NCBI RefSeq assembly: GCF_900101105.1
Contig: NZ_FNGA01000004.1
Location: 248,001-312,000, forward strand
Origin: Maridesulfovibrio ferrireducens
GTDB lineage: Bacteria; Desulfobacterota; Desulfovibrionia; Desulfovibrionales; Desulfovibrionaceae
DNA length: 64,000 nt
Direction of reading: 5' to 3'
Part shown: positions 17,213 to 25,465 of the stretch, piece by piece
How positions within the stretch are numbered: position 1 is the stretch's first letter
Layout: every line of letters starts with the position of its first letter
The notes under the pieces: generated by a model
Databases searched by the model: none
The model's input: the letters and a program-made list of their open reading frames with translations, nothing else
Told to the model about the DNA's origin: nothing
Made by a program: the position numbers and the translations under genes

Positions 17213-18487
17213 ATGCTTAAATCAATTTATTTTATTAAAACGTTGTTAGGTATTTGTTTCCTTTCGTTATTTATCAGCGGATGTGCGACAAAAATTCCCA
17301 GTGTAAGAAAGACTTCTTCGAGCGCTAGGTCAAAAGCGTGGAAAAGCAAGCGGGCTAAAGAAGGAAAAGTGATTTCCGGCCCTGTGAAATTTTCTATGCT
17401 TCCATCTTCATCTTCTGAAATTGCTGCTCGAAGGATTAATATAAAATCTCAGAATATTTCTTCTTGGAGACAGCTTGGACCGCAAATTCGTAAATCTATC
17501 GAATATGCAGGTCGTAACCCCTCGGGGGGACTGGCTCTTAAAAGAAAGGATTTGCGTCTTACATGGGGACAGCTTCGTAAATCTCTTGAAGATCTTGAAC
17601 GGTTGCTGCCTCGTTTAGACATTAACCCGGAGTTGCTTGGAAGGTATTTTGTTTGGTATGAGCTCCAATCCGGCGCAGAGATGACAGGGTATTATACCCC
17701 TGTTATTGAGGCCAGCCTTATAAAAAAAGGGCCGTATAAATATCCAGTCTATAGAGTTCCGCCGGATTTACGCAAGGCCCGTCCGGGGCAGACCCATCCG
17801 TGGTCTGAGCAATTGCGTAAAGCTTACCGGGTTGAAAATGGAAAAATTCTTCCGTATCATTCCCGCCGTGCTATCGATGTTAATAAAGTGTTAGCAGGAC
17901 GCGGGCTTGAAGTTGCGTGGCTTAAAGATCCCGTAGATTTGTTTTATATGCACGTTCAGGGAGGCGGAGTGCTTCACTTGCCTGACGGTCGATTGAGAAC
18001 CGCCGTGTTCAGCGGAACCAACGGACTTTCCTTTAAAGGGCTTGGTCGAATTATGCTTGAGAAGGGAGTTCTCAAGAGAAGTCAGCTTTCCCGTGAAAAA
18101 ATTAAACATTATCTTCTCAGCCACCCCGAACGCATGTGGGAATTGATGGCGGAAAATAACAGTTATATATTTTTTAAGCTGACTCGCGGGCAACCCCTTG
18201 GAGCGAACGGCAAGTCGTTGATGTCAATGGTCAGTCTAGCTTCTGATCCAGCGCTTATTCCGCTGGGATCAATAGTAGCATTCCGTACAGATATTTTTCC
18301 GAAAAAAGGTAGCCCCTCGCGCAGGGTAAACGGACTTGGTCTTGCACAGGATGCGGGTAAAGCCATACGCGGAGCAAGGCTCGATTATTATATCGGGACC
18401 GGAAATGAGTTTAAATATACAGCGCATCATTTGAAAAAGAGAGTACCGGTTTATTTATTGATCAGCCGGGCGGCACTAAGAAGATAA
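17213..18487 (+). CDS. mltA: Membrane-bound lytic murein transglycosylase A
   Basis: MltA cleaves peptidoglycan strands to 1,6-anhydro products at the outer membrane. A lipoprotein signal with lipobox LFISGC (Cys at 24) is followed by a basic, Ser-rich linker. The MltA domain covers about 130-310 (TGYYTPVIEASL, YPVYRVPPDL, AWLKDPVDLFYMHVQGGG). The C-terminal 3D domain covers about 310-410, with MVSLASDPALIPLGSIV and GLAQDAGKAIRGARLDYYIG carrying the conserved aspartates. 424 residues. It is the third gene of the nadK group. Confidence 0.93.
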   Translation: MLKSIYFIKTLLGICFLSLFISGCATKIPSVRKTSSSARSKAWKSKRAKEGKVISGPVKFSMLPSSSSEIAARRINIKSQNISSWRQLGPQIRKSIEYAGRNPSGGLALKRKDLRLTWGQLRKSLEDLERLLPRLDINPELLGRYFVWYELQSGAEMTGYYTPVIEASLIKKGPYKYPVYRVPPDLRKARPGQTHPWSEQLRKAYRVENGKILPYHSRRAIDVNKVLAGRGLEVAWLKDPVDLFYMHVQGGGVLHLPDGRLRTAVFSGTNGLSFKGLGRIMLEKGVLKRSQLSREKIKHYLLSHPERMWELMAENNSYIFFKLTRGQPLGANGKSLMSMVSLASDPALIPLGSIVAFRTDIFPKKGSPSRRVNGLGLAQDAGKAIRGARLDYYIGTGNEFKYTAHHLKKRVPVYLLISRAALRR

Positions 18488-18532
18488 TATCAGGCTAAAA
18501 CCTGTTTAATAAGAAATTGTAAGGAGCTATAT

Positions 18533-19978
18533 ATGGTCCAGTTTGAAACAGTCATCGGGCTTGAGGTTCATGCCCAGCTTAAGACTAAAACAAAAATATT
18601 TTGCGGTTGTTCCACTGAGTTCGGGAAAGAGCCTAATGAGAACGTGTGTGAAGTCTGCTCGGGAATGCCCGGTGTGCTTCCTGTTTTGAATGAAAAAGTT
18701 ATGGAATACGCAGCCAAAATGGGCCTTGCAACTAACTGCACCGTAAATCAGAAATCAATTTTTGCTCGTAAAAACTATTTTTATCCTGATCTTCCAAAAG
18801 GGTATCAGATTTCACAGTTTGAATTGCCCATATGTGAGCACGGACATCTTGATATTGCTTATGAAGATAAATCAGGTGAGCCTTGTAAAAAGCGCATTGG
18901 TCTTACTCGTATTCATATGGAAGAAGATGCTGGTAAAAATATCCATTCTGCCGCTGAAAATGCGAGCTTTGTTGATCTTAACCGCACAGGCGTTCCGCTT
19001 ATTGAAATAGTCAGCGAACCGGATATGCGTAACGCTGAAGAAGCTGTTGCTTATCTTAAATCATTGCGCAGTATTCTGCTTTATCTTGATATTTGTGACG
19101 GTAACCTTGAAGAAGGTTCATTCCGTTGTGATGTAAATATTTCTGTTCGTCCATTTGGTCAGGAGGAGTTCGGCACCCGTGCTGAACTTAAAAATATCAA
19201 CTCGTTTAGAAACGTTCATAAGGCTATTTATTATGAAGTAGCTCGTCAGATCGATCTTATTGAAGATGGCGAAAAAATTATTCAAGAAACACGTCTTTAT
19301 GATGCGGACAAGGGAACCACTCATTCCATGCGCGGAAAAGCGGATGCTCATGATTATCGCTATTTCCCTGATCCTGATCTTGTTCCGCTGGTTATTGCAG
19401 ATGAATGGCTTGCCGAATGGCAGGCTTCGCTTCCTGAACTTCCAGCCGAGCGCAAGGCCCGTTTTGAAAGTGATTTCAAAGTGAGCGAACAGGATGCAGA
19501 TCTTCTTACTTCTGAAAAAGATGTTGCTGATTATTTTGAAGCTGTTCTTGATTCCTACAATGAGCCGCTAAAAGTTGTTAACTGGATTAAAGGTGAGTTT
19601 CTTAGAGAACTCAACCAGTCAGGCTGCTCTGTTTCGGAGTGCAAGTTTACACCTGAGATGATGGCTAAGCTTGTGGAACTGGTTGATAAAGAAGTTATCA
19701 GTATTAAAATCGGTAAAGATATTTTTAATGAAATTTTCACTGAAGGACTTGATCCAGTTAAATTCGTAAAGGACAAAGGGCTTGAGCAGAATTCAGATTC
19801 TTCTAGTCTCGAAGCTGCTGTAGACAAGGTGCTTGCGGATAATCCAAATGAGGTTGAAGCGTACAAAGGCGGCAAAAAGAAATTGGTCAGCTTCTTCATG
19901 GGACAAGTCATGAAAGAGACCAAAGGACAGGCCAACCCCGGTATCGTCAGTAAAATGATTCAGCAAAAACTTTCTTAA
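18533..19978 (+). CDS. gatB: Aspartyl/glutamyl-tRNA amidotransferase subunit B
   Basis: GatB is the kinase/tRNA-binding subunit of GatCAB, which converts Glu-tRNA(Gln) and Asp-tRNA(Asn) to the amide forms. The 481-residue protein begins [20 protein letters not shown], has the zinc-site cysteines CGC...CEVCSGMPG, then [27 protein letters not shown] and [11 protein letters not shown]. It ends with the helical tail and YqeY-like domain ([14 protein letters not shown]). AAGGAG precedes the ATG. gatA and gatC are not in the window. Confidence 0.97.
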   Translation: MVQFETVIGLEVHAQLKTKTKIFCGCSTEFGKEPNENVCEVCSGMPGVLPVLNEKVMEYAAKMGLATNCTVNQKSIFARKNYFYPDLPKGYQISQFELPICEHGHLDIAYEDKSGEPCKKRIGLTRIHMEEDAGKNIHSAAENASFVDLNRTGVPLIEIVSEPDMRNAEEAVAYLKSLRSILLYLDICDGNLEEGSFRCDVNISVRPFGQEEFGTRAELKNINSFRNVHKAIYYEVARQIDLIEDGEKIIQETRLYDADKGTTHSMRGKADAHDYRYFPDPDLVPLVIADEWLAEWQASLPELPAERKARFESDFKVSEQDADLLTSEKDVADYFEAVLDSYNEPLKVVNWIKGEFLRELNQSGCSVSECKFTPEMMAKLVELVDKEVISIKIGKDIFNEIFTEGLDPVKFVKDKGLEQNSDSSSLEAAVDKVLADNPNEVEAYKGGKKKLVSFFMGQVMKETKGQANPGIVSKMIQQKLS

Positions 19979-19992
19979 TAAGGATTAATTCA

Positions 19993-21027
19993 ATGACCGA
20001 ACATATTCAGTTTTCTGCGGAAAAAGACGCACTTGTTCTCCTCGATCAGCGCTATCTGCCAACTCGTGAAGAGTGGTTCGATTGCAAAAACACCGATGAT
20101 ATTGTCGAGGCCCTAGTTGTTATGGTAGTGCGTGGTGCTCCTGCCATCGGCGTGACAGCAGCGTACGGCTGTTATCTGGCCGCGCGCGAAGTTGTCGGTC
20201 GTGATGACTGGAAAAAAGCTCTCGAAGTTAATCTTGATAAAATCGAGAAAGCCCGTCCGACAGCTGTAAATCTTCGCTGGGCGGTTCGCGAAATGAGAAG
20301 AATCTGGCAGGAAGCCGGTGACGTTTCTCTTGATGAATTGTGCTCCATCTGGCTTGAACGTGCTAAAGTTATTCACGTTGACGATATCCGTATGTGTGAA
20401 GACATTGGCCGTTTTGGCGGTGCGCTTATTGATGACGGTGACACTGTTATGACCCACTGCAATGCCGGAGCACTTGCAACCGCAGGATACGGTACAGCGC
20501 TGGGTGTTATCAGAGGAGCGGTTGATCAGGGTAAAAAAGTTCAGGTTATCGCAAACGAAACGCGTCCTTTTTTGCAGGGTGCCAGACTTACAGCTTATGA
20601 ACTTCACCGCGATGGTATTCCTGTAAAGGTTGCCTGCGACAATGCTTGCGCTTTGCTTATGAAAAAAGGGTTGGTGCAGAAAGTCGTTGTAGGTGCTGAC
20701 AGGATTGCTGCAAATGGAGACGCTGTTAATAAAATAGGAACCTACGGGGTTGCACTTCTTGCCCGTGAATTCGGCATCCCTTTTTATGTGGCTGCTCCTG
20801 TTTATACAATTGATCCTGAAACTCCCACCGGAGATGATGTTCCCATTGAGGACCGCACTCCGCGTGAAGTGACTCATGTCGGTGACACAAGAATTACTCC
20901 CGAAGGAGTTGAAGTTTTCAACTTTGCTTTCGATCCGACTCCTAATGAACTGATTGCAGGAATTATCACAGAGAAGGGCGTGCTTAGGCCTCCTTATTCT
21001 GAAGCTATAAAAAAACTGTTTAGTTAG
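19993..21027 (+). CDS. mtnA: Methylthioribose-1-phosphate isomerase
   Basis: Converts 5-methylthioribose 1-phosphate to methylthioribulose 1-phosphate in the methionine salvage pathway. The protein of 344 residues has [15 protein letters not shown], the catalytic-cysteine segment [38 protein letters not shown], and [22 protein letters not shown] with the catalytic aspartate. The related eIF2B-like regulatory subunits are longer. It starts 15 bases after gatB, so the two may be cotranscribed. Confidence 0.95.
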   Translation: MTEHIQFSAEKDALVLLDQRYLPTREEWFDCKNTDDIVEALVVMVVRGAPAIGVTAAYGCYLAAREVVGRDDWKKALEVNLDKIEKARPTAVNLRWAVREMRRIWQEAGDVSLDELCSIWLERAKVIHVDDIRMCEDIGRFGGALIDDGDTVMTHCNAGALATAGYGTALGVIRGAVDQGKKVQVIANETRPFLQGARLTAYELHRDGIPVKVACDNACALLMKKGLVQKVVVGADRIAANGDAVNKIGTYGVALLAREFGIPFYVAAPVYTIDPETPTGDDVPIEDRTPREVTHVGDTRITPEGVEVFNFAFDPTPNELIAGIITEKGVLRPPYSEAIKKLFS

Positions 21028-21090
21028 TTAAAATTATATGGTTAGATAGTTACTTGTTCCCGAAAAGTTTTTTCAGGCAATTTTTTTATT

Positions 21091-21119
21091 TTGACTAATT
21101 GCAGTTGAGGCTTTACAGA
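21091..21119 (+). promoter_or_regulatory. Possible promoter in the mtnA-der gap
   Basis: TTGACT (21091-21096) and TACAGA (21114-21119) are 17 bases apart. Transcription would start near 21126 and end at the terminator 21160-21191, giving a very short RNA. The -10 is weak. Confidence 0.3.
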
Positions 21120-21125
21120 GTGACT

Positions 21126-21191
21126 CTCCTTGTGCCATATGCCGCTATTGGACACCAAGGACGGAAAGATGATCTCTTTCCGTCTTTTTTC
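21126..21191 (+). ncRNA. Candidate small RNA of about 65 nt
   Basis: Between a possible promoter and a strong terminator lies a stretch without an open frame. It holds TCCTTGTG (21127-21134), which can pair with CACCAAGGA (21153-21161) with one bulge, followed by the terminator hairpin. It could equally be the trailing end of the mtnA transcript. No known RNA family was recognised. Confidence 0.25.
21160..21191 (+). terminator. Strong terminator between mtnA and der
   Basis: A 10-bp perfect stem (GACGGAAAGA at 21160-21169 with TCTTTCCGTC at 21175-21184) is followed by six T. Confidence 0.88.
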
Positions 21192-21265
21192 AGTTAGAGT
21201 TTCTTTCGTAACACGCTTCATCCACGGTTTACGGTTTACACGTTATATTTTTCAGGAGGCTGGCC

Positions 21266-22609
21266 ATGTTGCCGACCATAGCACTTGTAGGACGTCCTAA
21301 TGTTGGAAAGTCCACTATATTCAATAGATTGTTACGAAAGAAAAGAGCTCTGACTCATGATATGCCCGGGATTACCCGCGATCGTATCTATGATGAAGGT
21401 CACTATGAAGGCGTTAGATATGCCCTTGTAGATACCGGTGGACTCGTAATGGAAAGTGATAACGAGTCCGAAGAATTTCAGGGCGATATCTTTGATCAGG
21501 CCCGGGAAGCAATTGAAGAATCTCATGCGCTTATCTTAGTGGTAGACGGGCGTCTCGGCCTGACTCCGCTTGATGAACAGGTTGCGAGTTTTATCCGCCA
21601 GAGCAATAAACCTATTTTACTTTTGGTAAATAAGGTTGATGGTTCAGAGATTGAAGATCAGTGCCTGTCAGAATTTCATTGTCTCGGGTTTGAAATTATG
21701 CCTGTTTCCGCAGAGCATGGTTACAATCTTGAAGCTTTGCGCGCTAAAGTTGCTCAGCTTGCTGAGGACACAGGACTTGTGCCCGAGGAAGAAGATCCGG
21801 AAAAAGTCGGGCTGAAAATAGCCATGCTTGGACGGCCTAATGCGGGTAAATCCTCAATGGTAAATGCTATGACCGGAGAAGAAAGAGTTATCGTAAGTGA
21901 CATTGCCGGGACAACCCGTGACAGTGTTAACGTTACTTTTAGATCCGGTGGGAAGATTTTTACTTTTGTTGATACTGCCGGTGTTCGCCGCAGGACCAAT
22001 ATTGCAAATACAATTGAAAGATACAGCGTTCTCAGGGCGTTGAAGAGCAGTAAAATAGCAGATGTAACCATTATGGTTGTTGATGCTCTGGGCGGACTGA
22101 CAAAGCAGGATAAAAGACTGCTTGATTTCCTTGCAAAGGAAGCAACTCCGTTTATTATTGCTGTTAATAAAATAGATTTGGTTTCACAGAAAGAACGTGA
22201 CGCACTTAAAGAAGGGTTTGAAAGAGCTCTTAGGATGGCGCATCATGTTCCGGTGATTTATACTTCTTGTATTTCTAAATCCGGCCTTGGTGGAATTTTG
22301 CCTTTGGCTGCAAAGCTTAAAGCAGAGTGCTCCATAAGAGTTTCTACAGGTCAGCTTAATAGAATCATGAAAGAAGTGATTCAGAAGCATCAGCCGCCTG
22401 TTGTTAAACGTAGAAGGGCCAAGTTTAAATATCTGACTCAGGCTGATGAAGAGCCACCGACCTTTATTTTCTTCATTAATGATGAAAGGTTAATCAGGCC
22501 GACTTATCACCGTTTCCTTGAGAATAAGCTTAGAAAAATTTTAAATATTAAGATTGCTCCTTTGAATATTTACTTTAGATCTACAGCAAGAGATAAAGAA
22601 ACAAGATAA
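21266..22609 (+). CDS. der: Ribosome-assembly GTPase Der (EngA)
   Basis: Der has two GTPase domains in tandem and acts in 50S subunit maturation. The 447-residue protein shows G1 motifs GRPNVGKST (residues 8-16) and GRPNAGKSS (about 190), two G3 motifs DTGG and DTAGV, and NKVD and NKID as G4. A C-terminal KH-like domain begins near LNIYFRSTARD. AGGAGG precedes the ATG at 21266. Confidence 0.96.
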   Translation: MLPTIALVGRPNVGKSTIFNRLLRKKRALTHDMPGITRDRIYDEGHYEGVRYALVDTGGLVMESDNESEEFQGDIFDQAREAIEESHALILVVDGRLGLTPLDEQVASFIRQSNKPILLLVNKVDGSEIEDQCLSEFHCLGFEIMPVSAEHGYNLEALRAKVAQLAEDTGLVPEEEDPEKVGLKIAMLGRPNAGKSSMVNAMTGEERVIVSDIAGTTRDSVNVTFRSGGKIFTFVDTAGVRRRTNIANTIERYSVLRALKSSKIADVTIMVVDALGGLTKQDKRLLDFLAKEATPFIIAVNKIDLVSQKERDALKEGFERALRMAHHVPVIYTSCISKSGLGGILPLAAKLKAECSIRVSTGQLNRIMKEVIQKHQPPVVKRRRAKFKYLTQADEEPPTFIFFINDERLIRPTYHRFLENKLRKILNIKIAPLNIYFRSTARDKETR

Positions 22610-22633
22610 TTTAAGAAAACAATAAGTTAATGG

Positions 22634-22662
22634 TTGACAACAGAGCGGAGAAAACATATTTA
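22634..22662 (+). promoter_or_regulatory. Promoter of tRNA-Ser(GCU)
   Basis: A perfect -35 TTGACA (22634-22639) is followed after 17 bases by TATTTA (22657-22662), and the tRNA starts 48 bases later. Confidence 0.8.
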
Positions 22663-22710
22663 AACGCTCCGAGCGGGTGAAGCGCATTGCGCAAAACCGG
22701 TTCAATAAAT

Positions 22711-22805
22711 GGAGAGGTGGCCGAGCTAGGCTGAAGGCGCTCGCCTGCTAAGCGAGTATAGGGCTTAAAACTCTATCCGGGGTTCGAATCCCCGCCTCTC
22801 CGCCA
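22711..22805 (+). tRNA. tRNA-Ser (anticodon GCU)
   Basis: The acceptor stem GGAGAGG (22711-22717) pairs with CCTCTCC (22795-22801), followed by discriminator G and encoded CCA. The anticodon stem CTCGC/GCGAG holds the loop CTGCTAA, anticodon GCT, reading AGC and AGU. A long variable arm, typical of tRNA-Ser, and a T arm with GGTTCGAATCC are present. It shares its acceptor stem with the other tRNA-Ser at 23843. Confidence 0.95.
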
Positions 22806-22813
22806 TGAATGTT

Positions 22814-22849
22814 AAAAAGGCAGTTGAAATTATTCAACTGCCTTTTTTT
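22814..22849 (+). terminator. Terminator of tRNA-Ser(GCU)
   Basis: AAAAAGGCAGTTGAA (22814-22828) pairs with TTCAACTGCCTTTTT and ends in a run of seven T. Confidence 0.9.
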
Positions 22850-23004
22850 GTGTTTGAGAATTATGTCTTGCCAATTTATACGGTTGTTTAATTTCATGTA
22901 CTTGTTTTATTCTGTTGCGGTATGCTATATCTTACCAGTGCAACTTCGCGGTGCTTTGTTTTTTTTTAATAATAATTGGCGGTTTGTAACTCGTTAGAGG
23001 GTAA

Positions 23005-23664
23005 ATGCCTAATCTCGTCGGTATAATCATTGTTGATGACCATGCGTTAGTCAGAGAAGGGTTGAAGAACATTCTGAAGGCTCAGGACGGAATCAATGTC
23101 TTGGGTATGGCTGAGAATGGTCTTGAGGCTGTTCGTCTGTGTAAACGATTGAATCCTGATGTTGTGCTCATGGATTTGTCTATGCCGGTTAAAAGCGGTG
23201 TTCAGGCGATTCAGGAGCTTACAAAAGATGATGGGCGGATCAAGTTACTGGCTCTTACAGCTCATGTTGATGCGGAGCACGTTTTTTTGGCGCTCGATGC
23301 CGGAGCCTGTGGGTATGTCCTCAAAAATTCAACCAGCGAAGAGTTGGTGATGGCTATTCGTACTGTGATGGAAGGTAAAGTTTATCTTGCACCGGGAATA
23401 TCCGCAGAAGTGGCTAAAGGGTTTTTGCAGAAAGGGCGCGGGGAAAGTTGCGACAAGCTTGACGCGCTGACTAAGCGGGAAAGAGAAGTTTTGAAAAACA
23501 TTCTAGCGGGCTACAAAAATCGTGAAATTGCCGACATTTTGATTATAAGCGTTAAGACCGTAGAAAAGCATCGCGCAAATTTAATGAAAAAGCTGGGGCT
23601 AAGATCCCTTACGGAACTCAGAGCGTACGGCGAAGAGCTTTCTTCTCGTGATATATTTTTATAA
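23005..23664 (+). CDS. NarL/LuxR-family response regulator
   Basis: A 219-residue two-domain regulator. The receiver (1-120) has IIVDDHALVREGL with the acidic pair and the phosphoacceptor Asp in VVLMDLSMPVKSG (about residue 56). The LuxR-type helix-turn-helix (about 150-210) has LTKREREVLKNILAGYKNREIA and VKTVEKHRANLMKKL. GAGGG precedes the ATG. No kinase gene is adjacent, so its partner is coded elsewhere. It lies alone between two serine tRNA genes. Confidence 0.92.
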   Translation: MPNLVGIIIVDDHALVREGLKNILKAQDGINVLGMAENGLEAVRLCKRLNPDVVLMDLSMPVKSGVQAIQELTKDDGRIKLLALTAHVDAEHVFLALDAGACGYVLKNSTSEELVMAIRTVMEGKVYLAPGISAEVAKGFLQKGRGESCDKLDALTKREREVLKNILAGYKNREIADILIISVKTVEKHRANLMKKLGLRSLTELRAYGEELSSRDIFL

Positions 23665-23801
23665 TCGATTTTGTTCTGAGCAGTAACCGCTTAAATATAA
23701 GCCGAGATTTCTAAATCTAGTCCTTTTTTTGAATTTTTTCTGTGAAGCCATTTATTATAAGCTCAAAAATGGTTATTTTAGTTGTTTTTTATAAAAAATG
23801 G

Positions 23802-23807
23802 TTGACA
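23802..23807 (+). promoter_or_regulatory. Probable -35 element of the tRNA-Ser(UGA) promoter
   Basis: TTGACA lies 36 bases ahead of the tRNA start. No convincing -10 hexamer is seen at 16-18 bases, so only the -35 is marked. Confidence 0.4.
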
Positions 23808-23842
23808 TTCTGGGCGATATCGAGAAGGTTCATTTTGCGTTT

Positions 23843-23934
23843 GGAGAGGTGGCAGAGTCCGGTTGAACGCGGTAGTCTTGAAAACTATTGAAGGTGTGAG
23901 CCTTCCGGGGGTTCGAATCCCTCCCTCTCCGCCA
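23843..23934 (+). tRNA. tRNA-Ser (anticodon UGA), integration site of the element
   Basis: The acceptor stem GGAGAGG (23843-23849) pairs with CCTCTCC (23924-23930), followed by G and CCA (23932-23934). The anticodon arm GTAGT-CTTGAAA-ACTAT gives anticodon TGA, reading UCN codons. A long variable arm is present (AAGGTGTGAGCCTT). The 3' part from 23912 is duplicated at 57729-57752, so integration at this end leaves the tRNA gene intact. Confidence 0.95.
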
Positions 23935-23935
23935 T
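23912..23935 (+). repeat. attL: left copy of the 24-bp attachment repeat
   Basis: The repeat begins TTCGAATCCC and ends CTCCGCCAT. It covers the 3' side of the T arm, the acceptor stem and CCA of tRNA-Ser(UGA). It is identical to 57729-57752; sequence differs immediately outside both copies. Confidence 0.9.
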
Positions 23936-23967
23936 ATTTCATATTCACTTCATTTCAGGAAGTGCCT

Positions 23968-23994
23968 AAAGCCCTGCTAACGCAGGGCTTTTTT
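23968..23994 (+). terminator. Terminator downstream of tRNA-Ser(UGA), element-borne
   Basis: AAAGCCCTGC (23968-23977) pairs with GCAGGGCTTT, followed by T. It lies inside the element and replaces the tRNA's original terminator, which is now at 57761. Confidence 0.9.
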
Positions 23995-24047
23995 GTTTTC
24001 TAGGTTTCACGAGATTCCATGGGGTAGGTTGATACAGACCTTTTTAT

Positions 24048-24093
24048 TGAGTAAGAGTTTGAGTAACCAGTTTTTTGGCTAAAATGTTACTCA
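24048..24093. promoter_or_regulatory. Left arm-type integrase sites (TGAGTAAC repeats)
   Basis: Two direct copies, TGAGTAAG (24048-24055) and TGAGTAACC (24060-24068), and one inverted copy GTTACTCA (24086-24093) lie between attL and the integrase start. The same word occurs twice just inside attR. Such repeats are typical of the arm sites bound by the N-terminal domain of tyrosine integrases. Confidence 0.65.
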
Positions 24094-24116
24094 ACTTTTA
24101 ACGCATGGATTCTTAA

Positions 24117-25304
24117 ATGCCTTTAACTATAAAACAAATTGAATCATCCAAGCCCAAGAAGAAGCTATACCGAATCTCCGACAACAACGGTCTTTGTTTA
24201 GAAATTACTCCTAACGGGTCTAAAAGGTGGCGGCTCCGCTATCAATTTAATCGCAAAGCAAAAATGCTCTCTTTAGGGTTGTATCCAGAAGTAAATTTAA
24301 AAGATGCTCGCAATCGAGTGTTTGAGATGCGCCAGTCTCTAGCGAAAGGATTAGATCCATCCCAAGAGCGACAAGAGCAGAAGGCGAAGGTAGACGGCAG
24401 TTATAGTTTTAAATCTATTGCAGATAAATGGTTTGCGAAAAAATCATTAACTCTTGCAAACAAAAAAGACAGGCAGACCATATACGGCAGACTCGTGAAT
24501 CATGTATTTCCTTTCATGGCTGATAAATCCATTTTTGAAATCACGAATAAAGACATGGTAACGCTCCTTGAGCGTTTGGAAGCCATGAATTTGCATGAGA
24601 CAGCCAAGCGAGTTAATTTAACTTGCGTACATATTTTTAACTATGCTCGCGTATCAAATCCTGAATTGAGTAACCCTGCCAGTGATACCAAAGCGTTACT
24701 CATTCCCGCATCAAAACGTGTTAAACATTTTCCTGCTATAACGAAACCTGCGGAGATTAAAAAACTTCTGCGGAAGATAAAAGATTTCAAAGGAACTTTT
24801 AGTGTTGCACAGGCATTAAAATTTATTCCGTATACTTTTGTACGCTCTCGGGAATTACGCAGCGCTGAGTGGTCAGAAATTGATTGGGAAGCAAGCGAGT
24901 GGCAAATTCCCGCTCATAAAATGAAAGCTCCGCGACCTCACATTGTTCCACTCTCCACACAGGTCATAGATATACTAAAGAAAACCCAACTTGTGACAGG
25001 GCATAATAAATATGTTTTTCACAGCGACCGTAGTAAGGAAGGGATACTAAGCGAGAATACCATAAATCAGGCCTTGCGGCGCATGGGGTACACAAAGGAT
25101 GAAATGTGCTGCCACGGGTTCAGGACAACAGCGAGTACCCGTCTAAATGAGGAATTAAAGTACATGCCAGACGTCATAGAGCGTCAATTGGCCCACGGTG
25201 AGGGAAATAAGGTTCGGGATGCTTACAATCGTGCTGAGTACTTAGATGAACGTCATAAGATGATGCAGGAGTGGGCTGACTACTTGGATGGGCTGGTGGG
25301 ATAA
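24117..25304 (+). CDS. int: P4-type tyrosine site-specific integrase
   Basis: The enzyme recombines the element with the tRNA-Ser end. The 395-residue protein has the N-terminal arm-binding domain of the DUF4102 type (residues 1-90: LYRISDNNGLCLEITPNGSK, RYQFNRKAKMLSLGLYPEV), a core-binding domain (about 95-190), and the catalytic domain with the R of SRELRSAEW (about 245), K and H in KMKAPRPHIVPLS, HGFR (about 334-337), H in QLAHGEG and the nucleophile Tyr in DAYNRAEYL (about 370). All six catalytic positions are present. It lies 183 bases from attL and reads into the element. Confidence 0.95.
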   Translation: MPLTIKQIESSKPKKKLYRISDNNGLCLEITPNGSKRWRLRYQFNRKAKMLSLGLYPEVNLKDARNRVFEMRQSLAKGLDPSQERQEQKAKVDGSYSFKSIADKWFAKKSLTLANKKDRQTIYGRLVNHVFPFMADKSIFEITNKDMVTLLERLEAMNLHETAKRVNLTCVHIFNYARVSNPELSNPASDTKALLIPASKRVKHFPAITKPAEIKKLLRKIKDFKGTFSVAQALKFIPYTFVRSRELRSAEWSEIDWEASEWQIPAHKMKAPRPHIVPLSTQVIDILKKTQLVTGHNKYVFHSDRSKEGILSENTINQALRRMGYTKDEMCCHGFRTTASTRLNEELKYMPDVIERQLAHGEGNKVRDAYNRAEYLDERHKMMQEWADYLDGLVG

Positions 25305-25355
25305 GTGCTAGCCTACCTTTGAGTGCGTCTTCTGCGAGGCTCAGCAATCGGGGCG

Positions 25356-25367
25356 ACCAATTCGTAA
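25356..25367 (+). repeat. Left copy of ACCAATTCGTAA shared with 47836
   Basis: This 12-base word lies 52 bases after the integrase gene and recurs, in the same direction, at 47836-47847 next to the mobilization genes. The surrounding bases are partly alike. The word also resembles a tRNA-Thr(CGU) anticodon arm. The two copies bracket the cargo region. Confidence 0.35.
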
Positions 25368-25465
25368 TCGGTAGGATGTTGATTTGTTCTTGATCGCTTT
25401 ATTTGTAAGTAGTAGTATTAACAGTGTTTTGTTGTGCTGTAAATTTTCCAACTTCCATAAATCTC

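Noticed and set aside
23800-23842. Full sigma-70 promoter for tRNA-Ser(UGA)
   Set aside because: Only the -35 is convincing; no -10 hexamer at 16-18 bases, so only the -35 was listed.
25356-25380. A tRNA-Thr(CGU) gene or its fragment after int
   Set aside because: Only an anticodon-arm-like word with a mismatch is present; no acceptor, D or T arm.
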